Source: Nonlabens ulvanivorans | Lineage (GTDB): Bacteria > Bacteroidota > Bacteroidia > Flavobacteriales > Flavobacteriaceae | Length of the DNA stretch: 64,000 nucleotides | Direction of reading: 5' to 3' | NCBI RefSeq assembly: GCF_000755285.1 | Contig: NZ_BBMK01000001.1 | Span: 1,033,360 to 1,097,359 of the forward strand | Shown here: positions 46,245 through 64,000 of the stretch, piece after piece | How the letters are laid out: the number at the start of each line of letters is the position of its first letter | How positions within the stretch are numbered: the first letter of the stretch is position 1 | Notes under the pieces: model-generated | What the model saw: the letters and a program-made list of their open reading frames with translations, nothing else | Told to the model about the DNA's origin: nothing | Database searches by the model: none | Translations under genes and position numbers: made by a program

Positions 46245-46944
46245 ATGGCAAAATTAACTAAAAAGCAAAAAGAAGCTCACTCAAAAATTGATAGTGCAGA
46301 GATGTACTCATTGGCTGATGCTTCTAAATTGGTAAAGGAAGTTTCGACTGTAAAGTTTGATGCTTCTGTAGATCTTGCTGTGAGACTTAATGTTGATCCA
46401 CGAAAAGCTAATCAAATGGTTAGAGGAGTGGTAACGTTACCTCACGGTACAGGAAAAGATGTTAAAGTATTAGCATTGGTTACTCCAGACAAAGAAGCGG
46501 AAGCTACTGCTGCTGGGGGGGCTGACTTTGTAGGTCTTGATGAATATCTTGATAAAATTAAAGGAGGTTGGACAGATGTTGATGTAATTATCACTATGCC
46601 AAGCGTAATGGGTAAATTAGGTCCTTTGGGTCGCGTTAGGGCCAAGAGGTCTTATGCCTAACCCTAAAACTGGAACGGTTACTATGGATGTAGCAAAAGC
46701 TGTTTCAGATGTTAAAGCTGGTAAAATTGACTTTAAAGTTGATAAAACAGGTATTATACATGCTGCAATTGGAAAAGCTTCGTTTGATGCTGACAAAATT
46801 GCTGGTAATGCAAAAGAATTAATTAATACGTTAGTTAAACTGAAACCAACAACGTCAAAAGGTGTTTATATTAAAAGTATATTCATGTCTAGTACTATGA
46901 GTCCTGGAATTGCTATTGACGCTAAACGTTTTGCAGACGACTAA
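46245..46944 (+). CDS. rplA: 50S ribosomal protein L1 (frameshifted in this sequence)
   Basis: L1 forms the stalk near the E site. The first part has [25 protein letters not shown] and [17 protein letters not shown]; the second has [17 protein letters not shown] and [17 protein letters not shown]. Two T are missing near 46636, destroying [16 protein letters not shown], the most conserved L1 segment. A G7 run at 46516-46522 makes AAGGADFVG where AAGADFVG is expected. About 230 residues when repaired. Confidence 0.97.
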
Positions 46945-46956
46945 AAAATCTAGATC

Positions 46957-47469
46957 ATGACAAGAGAAGAAAAAGCAAATGTTATTGTAGATTTGACTGC
47001 TACGTTAGGTACTAGTTCAACAATCTATTTGGCAGATATTTCTGGTTTAAATGCTTCAGATACATCTAATTTGAGAAGAGCTTGTTTCAAAGCTAATGTT
47101 TCTCTTTCTGTAGTTAAAAATACATTGCTTGCAAAAGCAATGGAGGCTTCAGACAAAGATTTTGGTGAGTTACCAGAATTGTTAAAAGGAAACACCTCAA
47201 TTATGATTTCTGATGTGGCTAATGCTCCGGCAAAGGTTATTCAAACATTTAGAAAGAAGTCTGAGAAACCTATTCTTAAAGGTGCTTACATTGAGGAAGC
47301 TATTTATGTAGGTGATAGATTTGAAGAGTTAAGTAATATCAAATCTAAGGAAGAAATGATTGGTGAGGTTATTAGCCTTCTTCAATCTCCTGCTAAGAAT
47401 GTTGTATCTGCACTTAAATCAGGTGGTAGTACAATAGCAGGTCTAATCAAGACACTATCAGAAAGATAG
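46957..47469 (+). CDS. rplJ: 50S ribosomal protein L10
   Basis: 170 residues with TREEKANVIVDLTATL, IYLADISGLNASDTSNLRR and the helix that binds L7/L12 dimers at the C-terminus. No indel is seen in this gene. Confidence 0.96.
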   Translation: MTREEKANVIVDLTATLGTSSTIYLADISGLNASDTSNLRRACFKANVSLSVVKNTLLAKAMEASDKDFGELPELLKGNTSIMISDVANAPAKVIQTFRKKSEKPILKGAYIEEAIYVGDRFEELSNIKSKEEMIGEVISLLQSPAKNVVSALKSGGSTIAGLIKTLSER

Positions 47470-47521
47470 TATTAAAAAGTACGCAAACAATTATTTATAA
47501 ATTTTATTAAACGATAGAAAA

Positions 47522-47896
47522 ATGGCAGATTTAAAAGATTTCGCTGAACAGTTAGTTAACTTAACTGTTAAAGAAGTAAACGAACTAGCAACCATCCTTA
47601 AAGATGAGTATGGTATAGAGCCTGCAGCTGCTGCTGTAGCTATGGCTGGACCAGCTAGTGGTGGAGACGCTGCTGCTGATGAGCAAACTGAATTTGATGT
47701 TATCCTTAAGGCTCCAGGTGGTGCTAAGTTAGCAGTTGTTAAACTTGTAAAAGAACTTACAGGTGCTGGACTTAAAGATGCAAAAGACCTAGTTGATAAT
47801 GCACCATCTCCAATCAAGGAAGGTGTTTCTAAAGACGAGGCAGAAGCACTTAAGGCGCAGCTTGAAGAAGCTGGTGCTGAGGTTGAGTTGAAGTAA
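47522..47896 (+). CDS. rplL: 50S ribosomal protein L7/L12
   Basis: 124 residues: dimerisation domain ([21 protein letters not shown]), Ala/Gly hinge, and factor-binding domain ([39 protein letters not shown]). No indel is seen. Confidence 0.97.
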   Translation: MADLKDFAEQLVNLTVKEVNELATILKDEYGIEPAAAAVAMAGPASGGDAAADEQTEFDVILKAPGGAKLAVVKLVKELTGAGLKDAKDLVDNAPSPIKEGVSKDEAEALKAQLEEAGAEVELK

Positions 47897-47918
47897 TTCT
47901 TCTTAACTAAACATTATC

Positions 47919-47955
47919 GGTTTAAACCTGTGGGCAAGGCTCACGGGTTTAGACC
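47919..47955 (+). other. Long hairpin in the rplL-rpoB gap (probable attenuator)
   Basis: GGTTTAAACCTGTG pairs with CACGGGTTTAGACC over 14 bp, with G-T wobbles at two places, followed by TTTT. A hairpin between rplL and rpoB that lowers polymerase expression is known in E. coli; the same role here is inferred. Confidence 0.7.
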
Positions 47956-48019
47956 ATTTTGCGTATAAAGATGAGACGTCATCGATAACGCTTTTTTTAA
48001 CCTTTAATACCGTGCATTG

Positions 48020-51000
48020 ATGCTGGCAACAAACACAGAGAGAATTAATTTTTCGACGGTAACAACTAAAGCAGATTATCCTGATCTGCTAGATATCCAA
48101 ATTAAATCTTTTCAAGATTTCTTTCAATTAGAAACGAAATCTGATAAAAGAGAAGTAGAAGGTCTTTATAACACCTTCATGGAAAACTTTCCAATCACAG
48201 ACACTCGCAATCAATTTGTTTTGGAGTTTCTTGATTACTTCGTAGATCCTCCTAGATACTCAATTCAAGAGTGTATCGAAAGAGGTTTAACTTACAGCGT
48301 GCCTCTAAAGTCACGTCTTAAATTATACTGTACTGACCCAGAGCATGAGGACTTTGAAACAATAGTTCAGGATGTTTATTTAGGGACTATTCCTTATATG
48401 ACGCCTTCTGGTACTTTTGTTATTAATGGAGCCGAACGAGTAGTTGTTTCTCAATTACACCGTTCTCCAGGAGTTTTCTTTGGTCAGTCTTTCCATGCAA
48501 ATGGAACTAAACTTTACTCAGCTCGTGTTATTCCTTTTAAAGGATCTTGGATTGAGTTTGCGACAGATATTAATAGTGTTATGTACGCTTATATTGATCG
48601 TAAAAAGAAATTACCAGTTACGACTCTTTTCCGTGCCATTGGTTTTGAAAGAGATAAAGATATCTTAGGTATTTTCGATCTTGCAGAAGAAGTCAAGGCT
48701 TCAAAAACTGGTCTTAAAAAATACCTTGGTCGCAAATTAGCTGCACGTGTTTTAAGGACATGGCATGAGGATTTTGTTGATGAAGATACTGGTGAGGTTG
48801 TTTCCATCGAACGTAATGAGATTGTTCTTGACCGTGATACGGTTTTAGATAAAGATCATATCGATGAAATCATGGAATCTCAGGCTAAAACGATTTTACT
48901 TCACAAAGAAGATAATCTGTCTGCAGATTATGCCATTATACACAATACTTTACAAAAAGATCCTACAAACTCTGAAAAAGAGGCCGTAGAACATATATAT
49001 AGACAACTACGTAACGCTGAGCCGCCTGATGAGGAAACAGCACGTGGTATTATAGATAAATTATTCTTTTCTGATCAACGATATAACTTAGGTGAAGTTG
49101 GTCGTTATAGAATGAATAAGAAGTTAGGTCTTGATATTGCAATGGATAAGCAAGTGCTTACTAAAGAAGATATCATTACTATTATTAAATATCTTATTGA
49201 GTTAATAAACTCAAAAGCAGAGATTGATGATATCGATCACTTATCAAATCGTCGTGTTAGAACTGTAGGAGAACAGCTATCACAACAATTTGGTGTTGGT
49301 CTCGCTCGTATGGCGAGAACTATTCGTGAGAGAATGAACGTAAGGGATAATGAAGTTTTTACTCCTATTGATTTGATTAATGCAAAGACGTTGTCTTCTG
49401 TAATTAATTCTTTCTTTGGAACAAATCAGTTGTCTCAATTCATGGATCAAACCAATCCTCTTGCAGAAATTACGCATAAGCGTAGATTATCTGCACTAGG
49501 TCCAGGTGGTCTATCTAGAGAGAGAGCAGGTTTTGAGGTACGTGATGTTCATTATACTCACTACGGAAGGTTATGTCCAATTGAAACTCCTGAAGGTCCA
49601 AATATTGGACTGATTTCATCTTTAGCGGTATTTGCTAAAGTTAATAGTATGGGATTCATTGAGACACCTTATCGTTCTGTTAAAGATGGAGTTGTTAATC
49701 TTGAGGAAGAACCAACTTATTTAAGTGCAGAGGAAGAAGAAGGAATGCATATTGCTCAGGCCAATTTACCATTAGATGCTAAAGGTAAAATTGACCAAGA
49801 GAAAGTAATTGCTCGTATGGAAGGTGATTTCCCAGTAGTGGATCCTTCAGAGGTTGTTTATGCTGATGTTGCTCCTAATCAAATTGCATCTATATCTGCA
49901 TCTTTAATTCCTTTCTTGGAACATGATGATGCAAACCGTGCTTTGATGGGATCGAACATGATGCGTCAGCTGTACCTCTTTTAAGAGTTGATGCGCCTAT
50001 AGTTGGTACTGGTTTGGAAAGACAGGTTGCAACAGATTCTCGTGTTCTTATTAATGCTGAAGGAGATGGTGAAGTTACTTACGTTGATGCTCAACACATC
50101 AGTATTAAGTATGATAGAACAGACCGTGAAAAAGCGATTAGCTTTGAGCCTGAAGAAACAACTTATAACCTAATTAAATTCCGTAAAACGAATCAAGGTA
50201 CCAGCATAACACTAAAGCCAATCGTTAAGAAAGGTGATAGAGTGAATAGAGGTCAGGTGCTATGTCAAGGATATGCTACTGAAGCTGGAGAATTAGCTTT
50301 AGGACGTAATATGAAAGTTGCGTTTATGCCTTGGAAAGGTTATAACTTTGAGGATGCGATTGTAATTTCTGAAAAAGTAGTTCGTGAAGACATCTTTACA
50401 TCCATTCACGTTGACGAGTATTCTTTAGATGTTAGAGATACTAAGTTGGGTAATGAAGAGCTAACGCCAGATATTCCTAATGTTTCTGAAGAAGCAACGG
50501 CAGATCTTGATGAGCAAGGTATGATTCGTATCGGTGCAGAGGTTAAACCTGGTGATATATTGATAGGTAAAATTACTCCAAAAGGAGAATCGGATCCTAC
50601 ACCAGAGGAGAAACTATTACGCGCTATTTTTGGAGATAAAGCAGGTGATGTAAAAGATGCATCTCTTAAAGCTTCACCTTCATTACGTGGTGTTGTTATA
50701 GATAAGAAGTTATTCTCTAGAGCTGTAAAGGATAAGAGAAAAAGAGCTCAGGATAAAGAAGATATAGCAAAATTAGAGCAGGCGTACCAATCTAAATTTG
50801 ATAATCTTCAAGAACGTTTAATTGAAAAATTATTCGAAATTGTAAGTGGTAAAACTTCGCAAGGTGTATTTAATGACTTAGGAGAAGAAGTTCTTCCTAA
50901 GGGTAAAAAGTATACACTTAAGATGTTACATTCAGTAGATGATTATACACACTTAGTTTCTGGAACTTGGACAACAAGTAAAGAGACTAATGAGATGATT

Positions 51001-51831
51001 GCTGATTTATTACACAATTATAAAATTAAAGAAAATGATCTTCAAGGATCATTACGTCGTGAGAAGTTTACCATCTCTGTAGGAGATGAACTTCCTGCTG
51101 GAATTATTAAACTTGCTAAAGTGTATATCGCTAAAAAGCGTAAACTAAAAGTAGGAGATAAAATGGCAGGTCGTCACGGTAACAAAGGTATTGTTGCACG
51201 TATAGTACGTCAAGAGGATATGCCTTTCCTTGAAGATGGAACACCTGTGGATATCGTATTGAATCCACTTGGGGTACCTTCTCGTATGAATATTGGTCAG
51301 ATTTATGAAACCGTTTTAGGATGGGCTGGACAGAAGTTAGGTAAAACTTTTGCTACTCCTATTTTTGATGGAGCAACCTTAGATCAGATTAATGCTTATA
51401 CTGATGAAGCAGGTATACCACGTTTCGGTCATACATACTTATATGATGGTGGTACTGGAGATAGATTTGATCAACCTGCAACCGTAGGTGTGATTTATAT
51501 GTTGAAACTTGGACACATGGTAGATGATAAGATGCACGCGCGTTCTATCGGACCTTATTCATTGATTACTCAGCAACCACTTGGTGGTAAAGCACAGTTT
51601 GGAGGTCAACGTTTCGGTGAGATGGAAGTATGGGCACTCGAGGCTTATGGAGCATCTAGTACTCTACGTGAAATCTTGACAGTTAAGTCTGATGACGTTA
51701 TAGGACGTGCTAAGACTTATGAGGCAATTGTAAAAGGTGAGCCTATGCCAGAACCTGGTCTTCCAGAATCATTTAATGTATTAATGCACGAGTTAAAAGG
51801 TCTAGGATTAGATTTAAGACTTGAGGATTAA
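48020..51831 (+). CDS. rpoB: RNA polymerase beta subunit (frameshifted in this sequence)
   Basis: The beta subunit of RNA polymerase, about 1270 residues. Start at ATG 48020 ([14 protein letters not shown]); the TTG one codon earlier is less likely. The rifampicin region reads [19 protein letters not shown] and [20 protein letters not shown] with the usual sensitive residues. The frame breaks near 49969, where one G is lost ([20 protein letters not shown] expected). The second part has the catalytic [15 protein letters not shown] and [16 protein letters not shown]. No resistance substitution is seen. Confidence 0.97.
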
Positions 51832-51848
51832 TTTTTTAACGGTGGTTT

Positions 51849-51882
51849 TTATGATTACGCTTTCGCGAAAGCGTAATCATAA
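51849..51882. repeat. 34-bp perfect palindrome between rpoB and rpoC, centred on CGCTTTCGCGAAAGCG
   Basis: TTATGATTACGCTTTCG followed by its exact reverse complement. The 16-base core at 51858-51873 is the iterated palindrome; the arms extend it by nine bases on each side. It is not followed by a T-run, so it is not an ordinary terminator. Confidence 0.95.
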
Positions 51883-51918
51883 CTCTCACCAGCTTTAACT
51901 AAAAATAGTACCATAATT

Positions 51919-54900
51919 ATGGCTAGATATAAAGACGCCCCCCCAACCCAGAAGAAATTTTCAAAAATTTCAATCGGTCTCGCATCACCAGAATCTATTC
52001 TCGCAGAGTCTAAAGGTGAGGTTTTGAAACCTGAGACGATTAACTACCGTACGCACAAACCAGAGCGTGACGGACTTTTTTGTGAGCGCATTTTCGGTCC
52101 TGTAAAGGATTATGAGTGTGCCTGTGGAAAGTATAAGCGCATACGCTATAAAGGAATTGTATGTGATCGATGTGGTGTAGAGGTGACTGAAAAGAAAGTA
52201 CGTCGTGACCGTATTGGACATATAAACCTTGTTGTGCCTGTGGCACACATCTGGTATTTCCGTAGTCTTCCTAACAAAATTGGTTATCTTTTAGGGCTTC
52301 CTTCAAAGAAGCTTGATATGATTATCTACTACGAACGCTACGTAGTGATTCAACCAGGTATTGCAAAGAATGAAGAAGGCGAACCAGTTCAAAAATTAGA
52401 ATTTCTTACAGAAGAAGAGTATCTTAATATTTTAGATAGTCTTCCTCAAGAGAATTTATATCTTGAAGATTCTGACCCTAATAAATTTATTGCAAAGATG
52501 GGTGCAGAGTGTCTTATAGATCTATTGCAGCGTATCGATTTAGAAGGGTTATCTTATGATTTACGTCATAAGGCAAATAACGAAACATCTAAGCAACGTA
52601 AGACTGAGGCTTTAAAGCGTCTACAAGTAGTGGAGGCTCTTAAAGAATCAAATGTACTAAGAGAGAATAAAGCGGAATGGATGATCATGAAAGTGATTCC
52701 GGTTATACCGCCAGAATTAAGACCTCTTGTACCACTTGATGGTGGTCGTTTTGCGACATCAGATTTAAATGATTTATACCGTCGTGTAATCATACGTAAC
52801 AATCGTCTGAAAAGATTGATGGAGATAAAAGCTCCAGAAGTAATCTTACGTAATGAGAAACGTATGTTACAGGAAGCGGTAGATTCACTTCTTGATAATA
52901 CCAGAAAGTCTAGTGCTGTAAAAACAGATTCAAACAGACCTCTTAAATCTTTATCAGATTCATTAAAAGGTAAGCAAGGACGTTTCCGTCAGAACTTATT
53001 AGGTAAACGTGTGGATTATTCTGCTCGTTCTGTAATCGTAGTTGGACCAGAACTTAAATTATATGAGTGTGGTATTCCTAAAGATATGGCTGCAGAGCTT
53101 TATAAACCTTTCGTTATACGCAAGCTTATAGAGCGTGGAATCGTTAAGACAGTAAAATCTGCAAAGAAAATTATAGACAAAAAAGAGCCAGTAGTTTGGG
53201 ATATCTTGGAGAATGTTCTTAAAGGACATCCAGTTATGTTAAACCGTGCTCCTACACTTCACAGACTTGGAATCCAAGCATTCCAACCTAAGTTGATTGA
53301 AGGTAAGGCAATACAATTACACCCATTAGTGTGTACTGCATTTAATGCAGATTTTGATGGAGATCAAATGGCGGTTCACTTACCATTAGGTCCTGAAGCA
53401 ATATTAGAATGTCAGTTATTGATGCTTGCGTCACATAACATATTGAATCCAGCAAACGGTAGTCCTATTGCTGTACCATCACAGGATATGGTCTTGGGGG
53501 GGCTTTACTACATGACTAAGCTACGTCGTTCAACGCCTGAGCATAAAGTTATAGGTGAAGGACTAACTTTCTATGGTCCTGAAGAGTTGGTAATTGCATT
53601 TAATGAGAAACGTGTAGATATTAACGCTCCTGTTAAATGTAGAATTAACTTATTACAACCAGATGGTTCTTATAAGGCTGAGGTTATAGAAACTACAGCT
53701 GGACGTGTGATATTTAATCAAGCCGTACCGGATGAAGCAGGATATATCAATGAAGTACTTACTAAAAAAGCACTTCGTGATATTATTGGAGACATTCTTA
53801 AAGTAACTGATGTTCCTAGAACGGCAGCTTTACTTGATGAGATTAAAGACATGGGTTATGGTTTTGCCTTCCGTGGTGGATTATCATTCTCTCTAGGAGA
53901 CATTATGATTCCAGATGAGAAGCAAGCAATGATTGATGCTGCAAATACTAAAGTGGATGCGATACGTGGAAACTATGGTATGGGTCTTATAACTCAAAAC
54001 GAAAGATATAATCAGGTTATTGATGTATGGACAGCAACAAATGCGGAACTTACTGAATTAGCTATGAAAAACATTAGAGAAGATAACCAAGGTTTCAACT
54101 CAGTGTTTATGATGCTAGACTCTGGAGCTCGTGGATCTAAAGAACAGATTCGTCAGCTTACAGGTATGCGTGGATTAATGGCTAAGCCTAAAAAATCGAA
54201 CTCTGGTGGTGGAGAAATTATTGAGAATCCTATTCTTTCTAACTTTAAAGAAGGATTATCGATTCTTGAATACTTTATCTCTACTCACGGTGCTCGTAAA
54301 GGACTTGCAGATACCGCTCTTAAAACAGCCGATGCAGGTTACTTAACACGTCGTTTACATGATGTTGCACAAGATGTAATTGTAAATATTGAAGATTGTG
54401 AGACTTTAAGAGGAATCGATGTTTCGGCCCTTAAGAAGAATGAAGAAGTAATGGAGAAACTTAGTGCGAGAGTGCTAGGTAGAATCGCGTTGCATGATGT
54501 TATTGATCCAGCTACTCAAGATGTAATTGTTGAGGCAGGTGAATTAATCACAGAGGCTATTGCTGATGTTATTCAAGCTTCAGATTTAGAATCAGTAGAA
54601 GTACGTTCTCCGTTAACATGTGAGGCTAAAAAAGGTATTTGTGTGAAGTGTTACGGTCGTAACCTTGCTACAAATAAATTAGTAATGCGTGGAGAAGCTG
54701 TAGGTGTAATAGCTGCACAGTCTATTGGTGAGCCAGGAACACAGTTAACATTACGTACATTCCACGTTGGTGGAGTTGCAGGTAACGTATCTCAAGAGAA
54801 TACTGTAGTAGCTAAACATGATGGTATTTTAGAAATAGAAGATCTTAAAGTTGTTAAGAGTGAGGACAATGCTGGGAACCCAGTAAATGTTGTTATCTCT

Positions 54901-56233
54901 AGAACAGCTGAAGCTAAAGTGCTTCATCCCACTACTAAAATGTTATTAAACTCTAACAACATTCCTTACGGTTCTGAACTATATGCTACGGCTGGTTCTA
55001 AAGTGAAAAAAGGTGATGTACTTGCTAAATGGGATCCTTTTAACGGAGTTATTATTTCTGAATTTGCTGGAAAAATCAAGTTTGAGAATATCATTCAAGG
55101 AACAACTTTCCAAGTTGAGACTGATGAGCAAACTGGTTATGAAGAAAAAGTAATATCTGATTCAAGAGATAAGAAGTTAATACCTACACTGCATATTATA
55201 GATAGTAAAGGTGATAATGTTATATCTTATAACTTACCGGTAGGTTCACACCTAATGGTAAATGATACTGAGAAGATTAAAGTAGGTAAGGTACTTGTTA
55301 AGATTCCTCGTAAATCTGCTAAAGCAGGTGATATTACTGGAGGTTTACCTCGTGTAACAGAGTTGTTTGAAGCACGTAACCCTTCAAATCCAGCTGTAGT
55401 AAGCGAGATTGATGGTGTAGTAGCCTTTGGTAAAATCAAGCGTGGTAATCGTGAAATTATCGTTACTTCAAAAACTGATGAAGTAAAGAAGTATTTAGTG
55501 AAACTTTCTAATCAAATTCTCGTTCAAGAGAATGATTATGTAAGAGCTGGTATGCCTTTATCTGATGGTTCAATTACCCCCTAAAGATATTCTTGCTATT
55601 AAAGGTCCTAGTGCTGTACAACAGTATTTAGTAAATGAGGTTCAAGAAGTATACCGTTTGCAAGGTGTAAAGATTAATGATAAGCACTTTGAGGTTGTTG
55701 TTCGACAAATGATGCGTAAGGTAAGAATCGTTGATCCAGGTGATGGAGTATTCTTAGAGAATCAGTTAATTCACACTGCAGATTTTATCGTAGAAAATGA
55801 TAAGCTTTATGGTATGAAAGTAGTTGAGGATGCTGGTGATTCTGAAACATTGAAACTAGGTCAATTAATTTCTTCAAGAGAATTAAGAGATGAGAATTCA
55901 TTGTTACGACGTGAAGATAATGCACTAGTGGTAGGAAGGGATGTTGTTCCTGCTACAGCAGAGCCGGTTTTACAGGGTATTACTCGAGCGTCTCTTCAAA
56001 CGAAATCATTCATCAGTGCAGCTTCTTTCCAAGAAACGACTAAAGTTTTAAATGAAGCGGCAGTAGCTGGTAAAGTTGATTCACTAGAAGGATTGAAAGA
56101 GAATGTAATTGTTGGTCATAGAATTCCAGCTGGTACAGGAATGCGTAATTATGATGATATCATTGTTGGATCTAAAGAGGAATTTGAAAAACTAATGGCC
56201 TCTAAAGAGGAACCAACACCTAATTATAATTAA
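51919..56233 (+). CDS. rpoC: RNA polymerase beta' subunit (frameshifted in this sequence)
   Basis: About 1430 residues. The zinc site is [26 protein letters not shown]; the catalytic loop is [19 protein letters not shown]; the trigger-loop region is [20 protein letters not shown]. In a C5 run at 55577-55581 one C is extra: four C give [23 protein letters not shown]7 run at 53496-53502 inserts a Gly into the near-invariant QDMVLGLYYMT. A C7 run lies in the N-terminus (51938-51944). Confidence 0.97.
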
Positions 56234-56234
56234 A

Positions 56235-56540
56235 ATGGAGAAACAAGATCAAAATAAATTAAATATAGAAATCGATGCTGAAGTAGCAGAAGGTCAGTAT
56301 AGCAACCTTGCTATCATAAATCACTCTATGTCCGAGTTTGTTGTAGATTTTGTTAATATAATGCCTGGTAATCCCAAAAGTAAAGTCAAATCAAGAATCG
56401 TTTTAACACCGCAACATGCTAAACGTTTAGCTAAAGCGCTTGCTGATAATGTTCGAAAATTTGAAAAAGCAAATGGAGATATTAAGGATTATGAACAGCC
56501 TCCAATTCCATTAAATTTTGGTCCTACTGGACAAGCATAA
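56235..56540 (+). CDS. DUF3467 protein
   Basis: 101 residues with the DUF3467 core: YSNLAIINHSMSEFVVDFVNI, then RIVLTPQHAKRLAKALADNVRKFE. It starts one base after the rpoC stop and ends the operon at a terminator, which is its usual place in Bacteroidota. Role unknown; the position suggests a link with transcription (inference). Confidence 0.85.
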   Translation: MEKQDQNKLNIEIDAEVAEGQYSNLAIINHSMSEFVVDFVNIMPGNPKSKVKSRIVLTPQHAKRLAKALADNVRKFEKANGDIKDYEQPPIPLNFGPTGQA

Positions 56541-56572
56541 AAAAAGCCTGATGTTATCATCAGGCTTTTTTA
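56541..56572 (+). terminator. Rho-independent terminator ending the rpo operon
   Basis: Stem AAAGCCTGATG/CATCAGGCTTT with a short loop and six or more T, right after the DUF3467 stop. Confidence 0.9.
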
Positions 56573-56965
56573 TTTAAATTAAGTAAATAATAGTTATTTC
56601 TTATTATGCAATTAATTATCAAGCGCTCAGAACCTCATAAAATCGTTTTTTTTAATCTGTTTAAAACAGTGAAGCTACGTGTTCAAAAACCGTTAAACGC
56701 GATTAAAATGCGTTTTCATAGATTTTACTTGTAGTTCTCATTTTCCATTAGTATTTAACCATTGATAAATATTTTTCATTTGTATAATCTTTTTAAAGTG
56801 AGTGTTATTGAACGACGAAACGCTGTTTATAAACGAATACTTCTTTTAATTCGTATTTAATTTTATTTAAGCTGCGGCAATAGAATTATTTTTGCAGACT
56901 GTACAAGCAGAGAATTATTAACAATTATCGCTGTGCTTTATCAATTTAACAAGGTATTTCAATAT
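56573..56965. other. AT-rich intergenic region before the giant protein
   Basis: About 390 bases with no gene that I can support. It contains an exact TAnnTTTG (TATTTTTG) at 56887-56894, a probable -7 element about 72 bases before the ATG at 56966, with no clear -33 partner. The rest is AT-rich leader or spacer without recognisable motifs. Confidence 0.6.

Positions 56966-64000
<7,035 letters not shown>

Noticed and set aside
52040..52248. Antisense open frames near the rpoC zinc site
   Set aside because: Composition and frame are those of the complementary strand of rpoC; no promoter, start or homology signal supports them.
48020..56233. Programmed frameshifting in rpoB and rpoC
   Set aside because: No slippery heptamer with a downstream structure is evident, and similar breaks occur in many unrelated genes. 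A common sequence error explains all.

Overview
This window is chromosomal DNA from a marine-type member of the Flavobacteriaceae (Bacteroidota). The evidence is the type IX secretion genes (gldJ, porU, porV), several T9SS cargo proteins, promoters of the Bacteroidota form (TTG/TTTG, about 18-23 bases, then TAnnTTTG), mostly Shine-Dalgarno-less starts, low GC, and family-typical gene order around coaX, lptC and rpoBC. The genus cannot be fixed from sequence alone. A Nonlabens/Dokdonia-like genome is plausible because of a frequently repeated palindrome, CGCTTTCGCGAAAGCG.

Layout: (1) 1-4321, minus-strand envelope operon: coaX, a beta-barrel protein, a TPR protein, lptC, a small membrane protein and a CNNM-type transporter cut by the window edge. 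(2) 4332-5906, tRNA-Val, tRNA-Phe and murF. (3) 5973-12922, divergent gldJ and porU-porV, the gliding/T9SS module, followed by cdd. (4) 13552-18039, pyruvate dehydrogenase E1 alpha and E2, an M28 peptidase and an SDR enzyme. (5) 18104-24033, a LytS-like kinase and LytTR regulator, an unknown lipoprotein and a T9SS cargo protein. (6) 24116-32678, purK, an HPRT-adenylate kinase fusion, obg, a lipocalin-like protein, namZ with a DUF1569 gene, an FtsX-like permease and a cysteine/cystathionine synthase. (7) 32755-41285, a TSP3/T9SS cargo protein, a DUF2851 protein, PspC, a K+ channel, an alanine symporter, a helix-hairpin-helix protein and an acyl-CoA dehydrogenase. (8) 41391-56540, the translation/transcription block: rpsU, a tyrosine recombinase, hpf, four tRNAs, tuf, tRNA-Trp, secE, nusG, rplKAJL, rpoBC and a DUF3467 gene. 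(9) 56966-64000, the N-terminal part of a giant secreted protein with alternating TSP3 arrays and globular domains.

The most striking feature is the state of the sequence itself. Roughly two dozen one- or two-base indels break genes that must be functional in a living cell (tuf twice, rpoB, rpoC, rplA, rpsU twice, aceF, murF). In addition, G/C homopolymers occur as 4-mers or as exact 7-mers, with almost nothing between. At conserved sites (RpoC, NusG, EF-Tu, SecE, NamZ), in the tRNA-Tyr acceptor stem and in one terminator arm, the 7-mer is a 4-mer plus three bases. The simplest explanation is consensus/assembly error, so every broken gene below is annotated as one intact gene with the indel position noted.

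Biological points worth a second look are the iterated palindrome (which reaches a perfect 34 bp between rpoB and rpoC), the strong Shine-Dalgarno of rpsU in a genome that otherwise barely uses them, the HPRT-Adk fusion, the lipoprotein-type histidine kinase, and the repeated ~100-residue modules in the giant protein. I found no CRISPR array, insertion sequence, prophage or plasmid-type gene.
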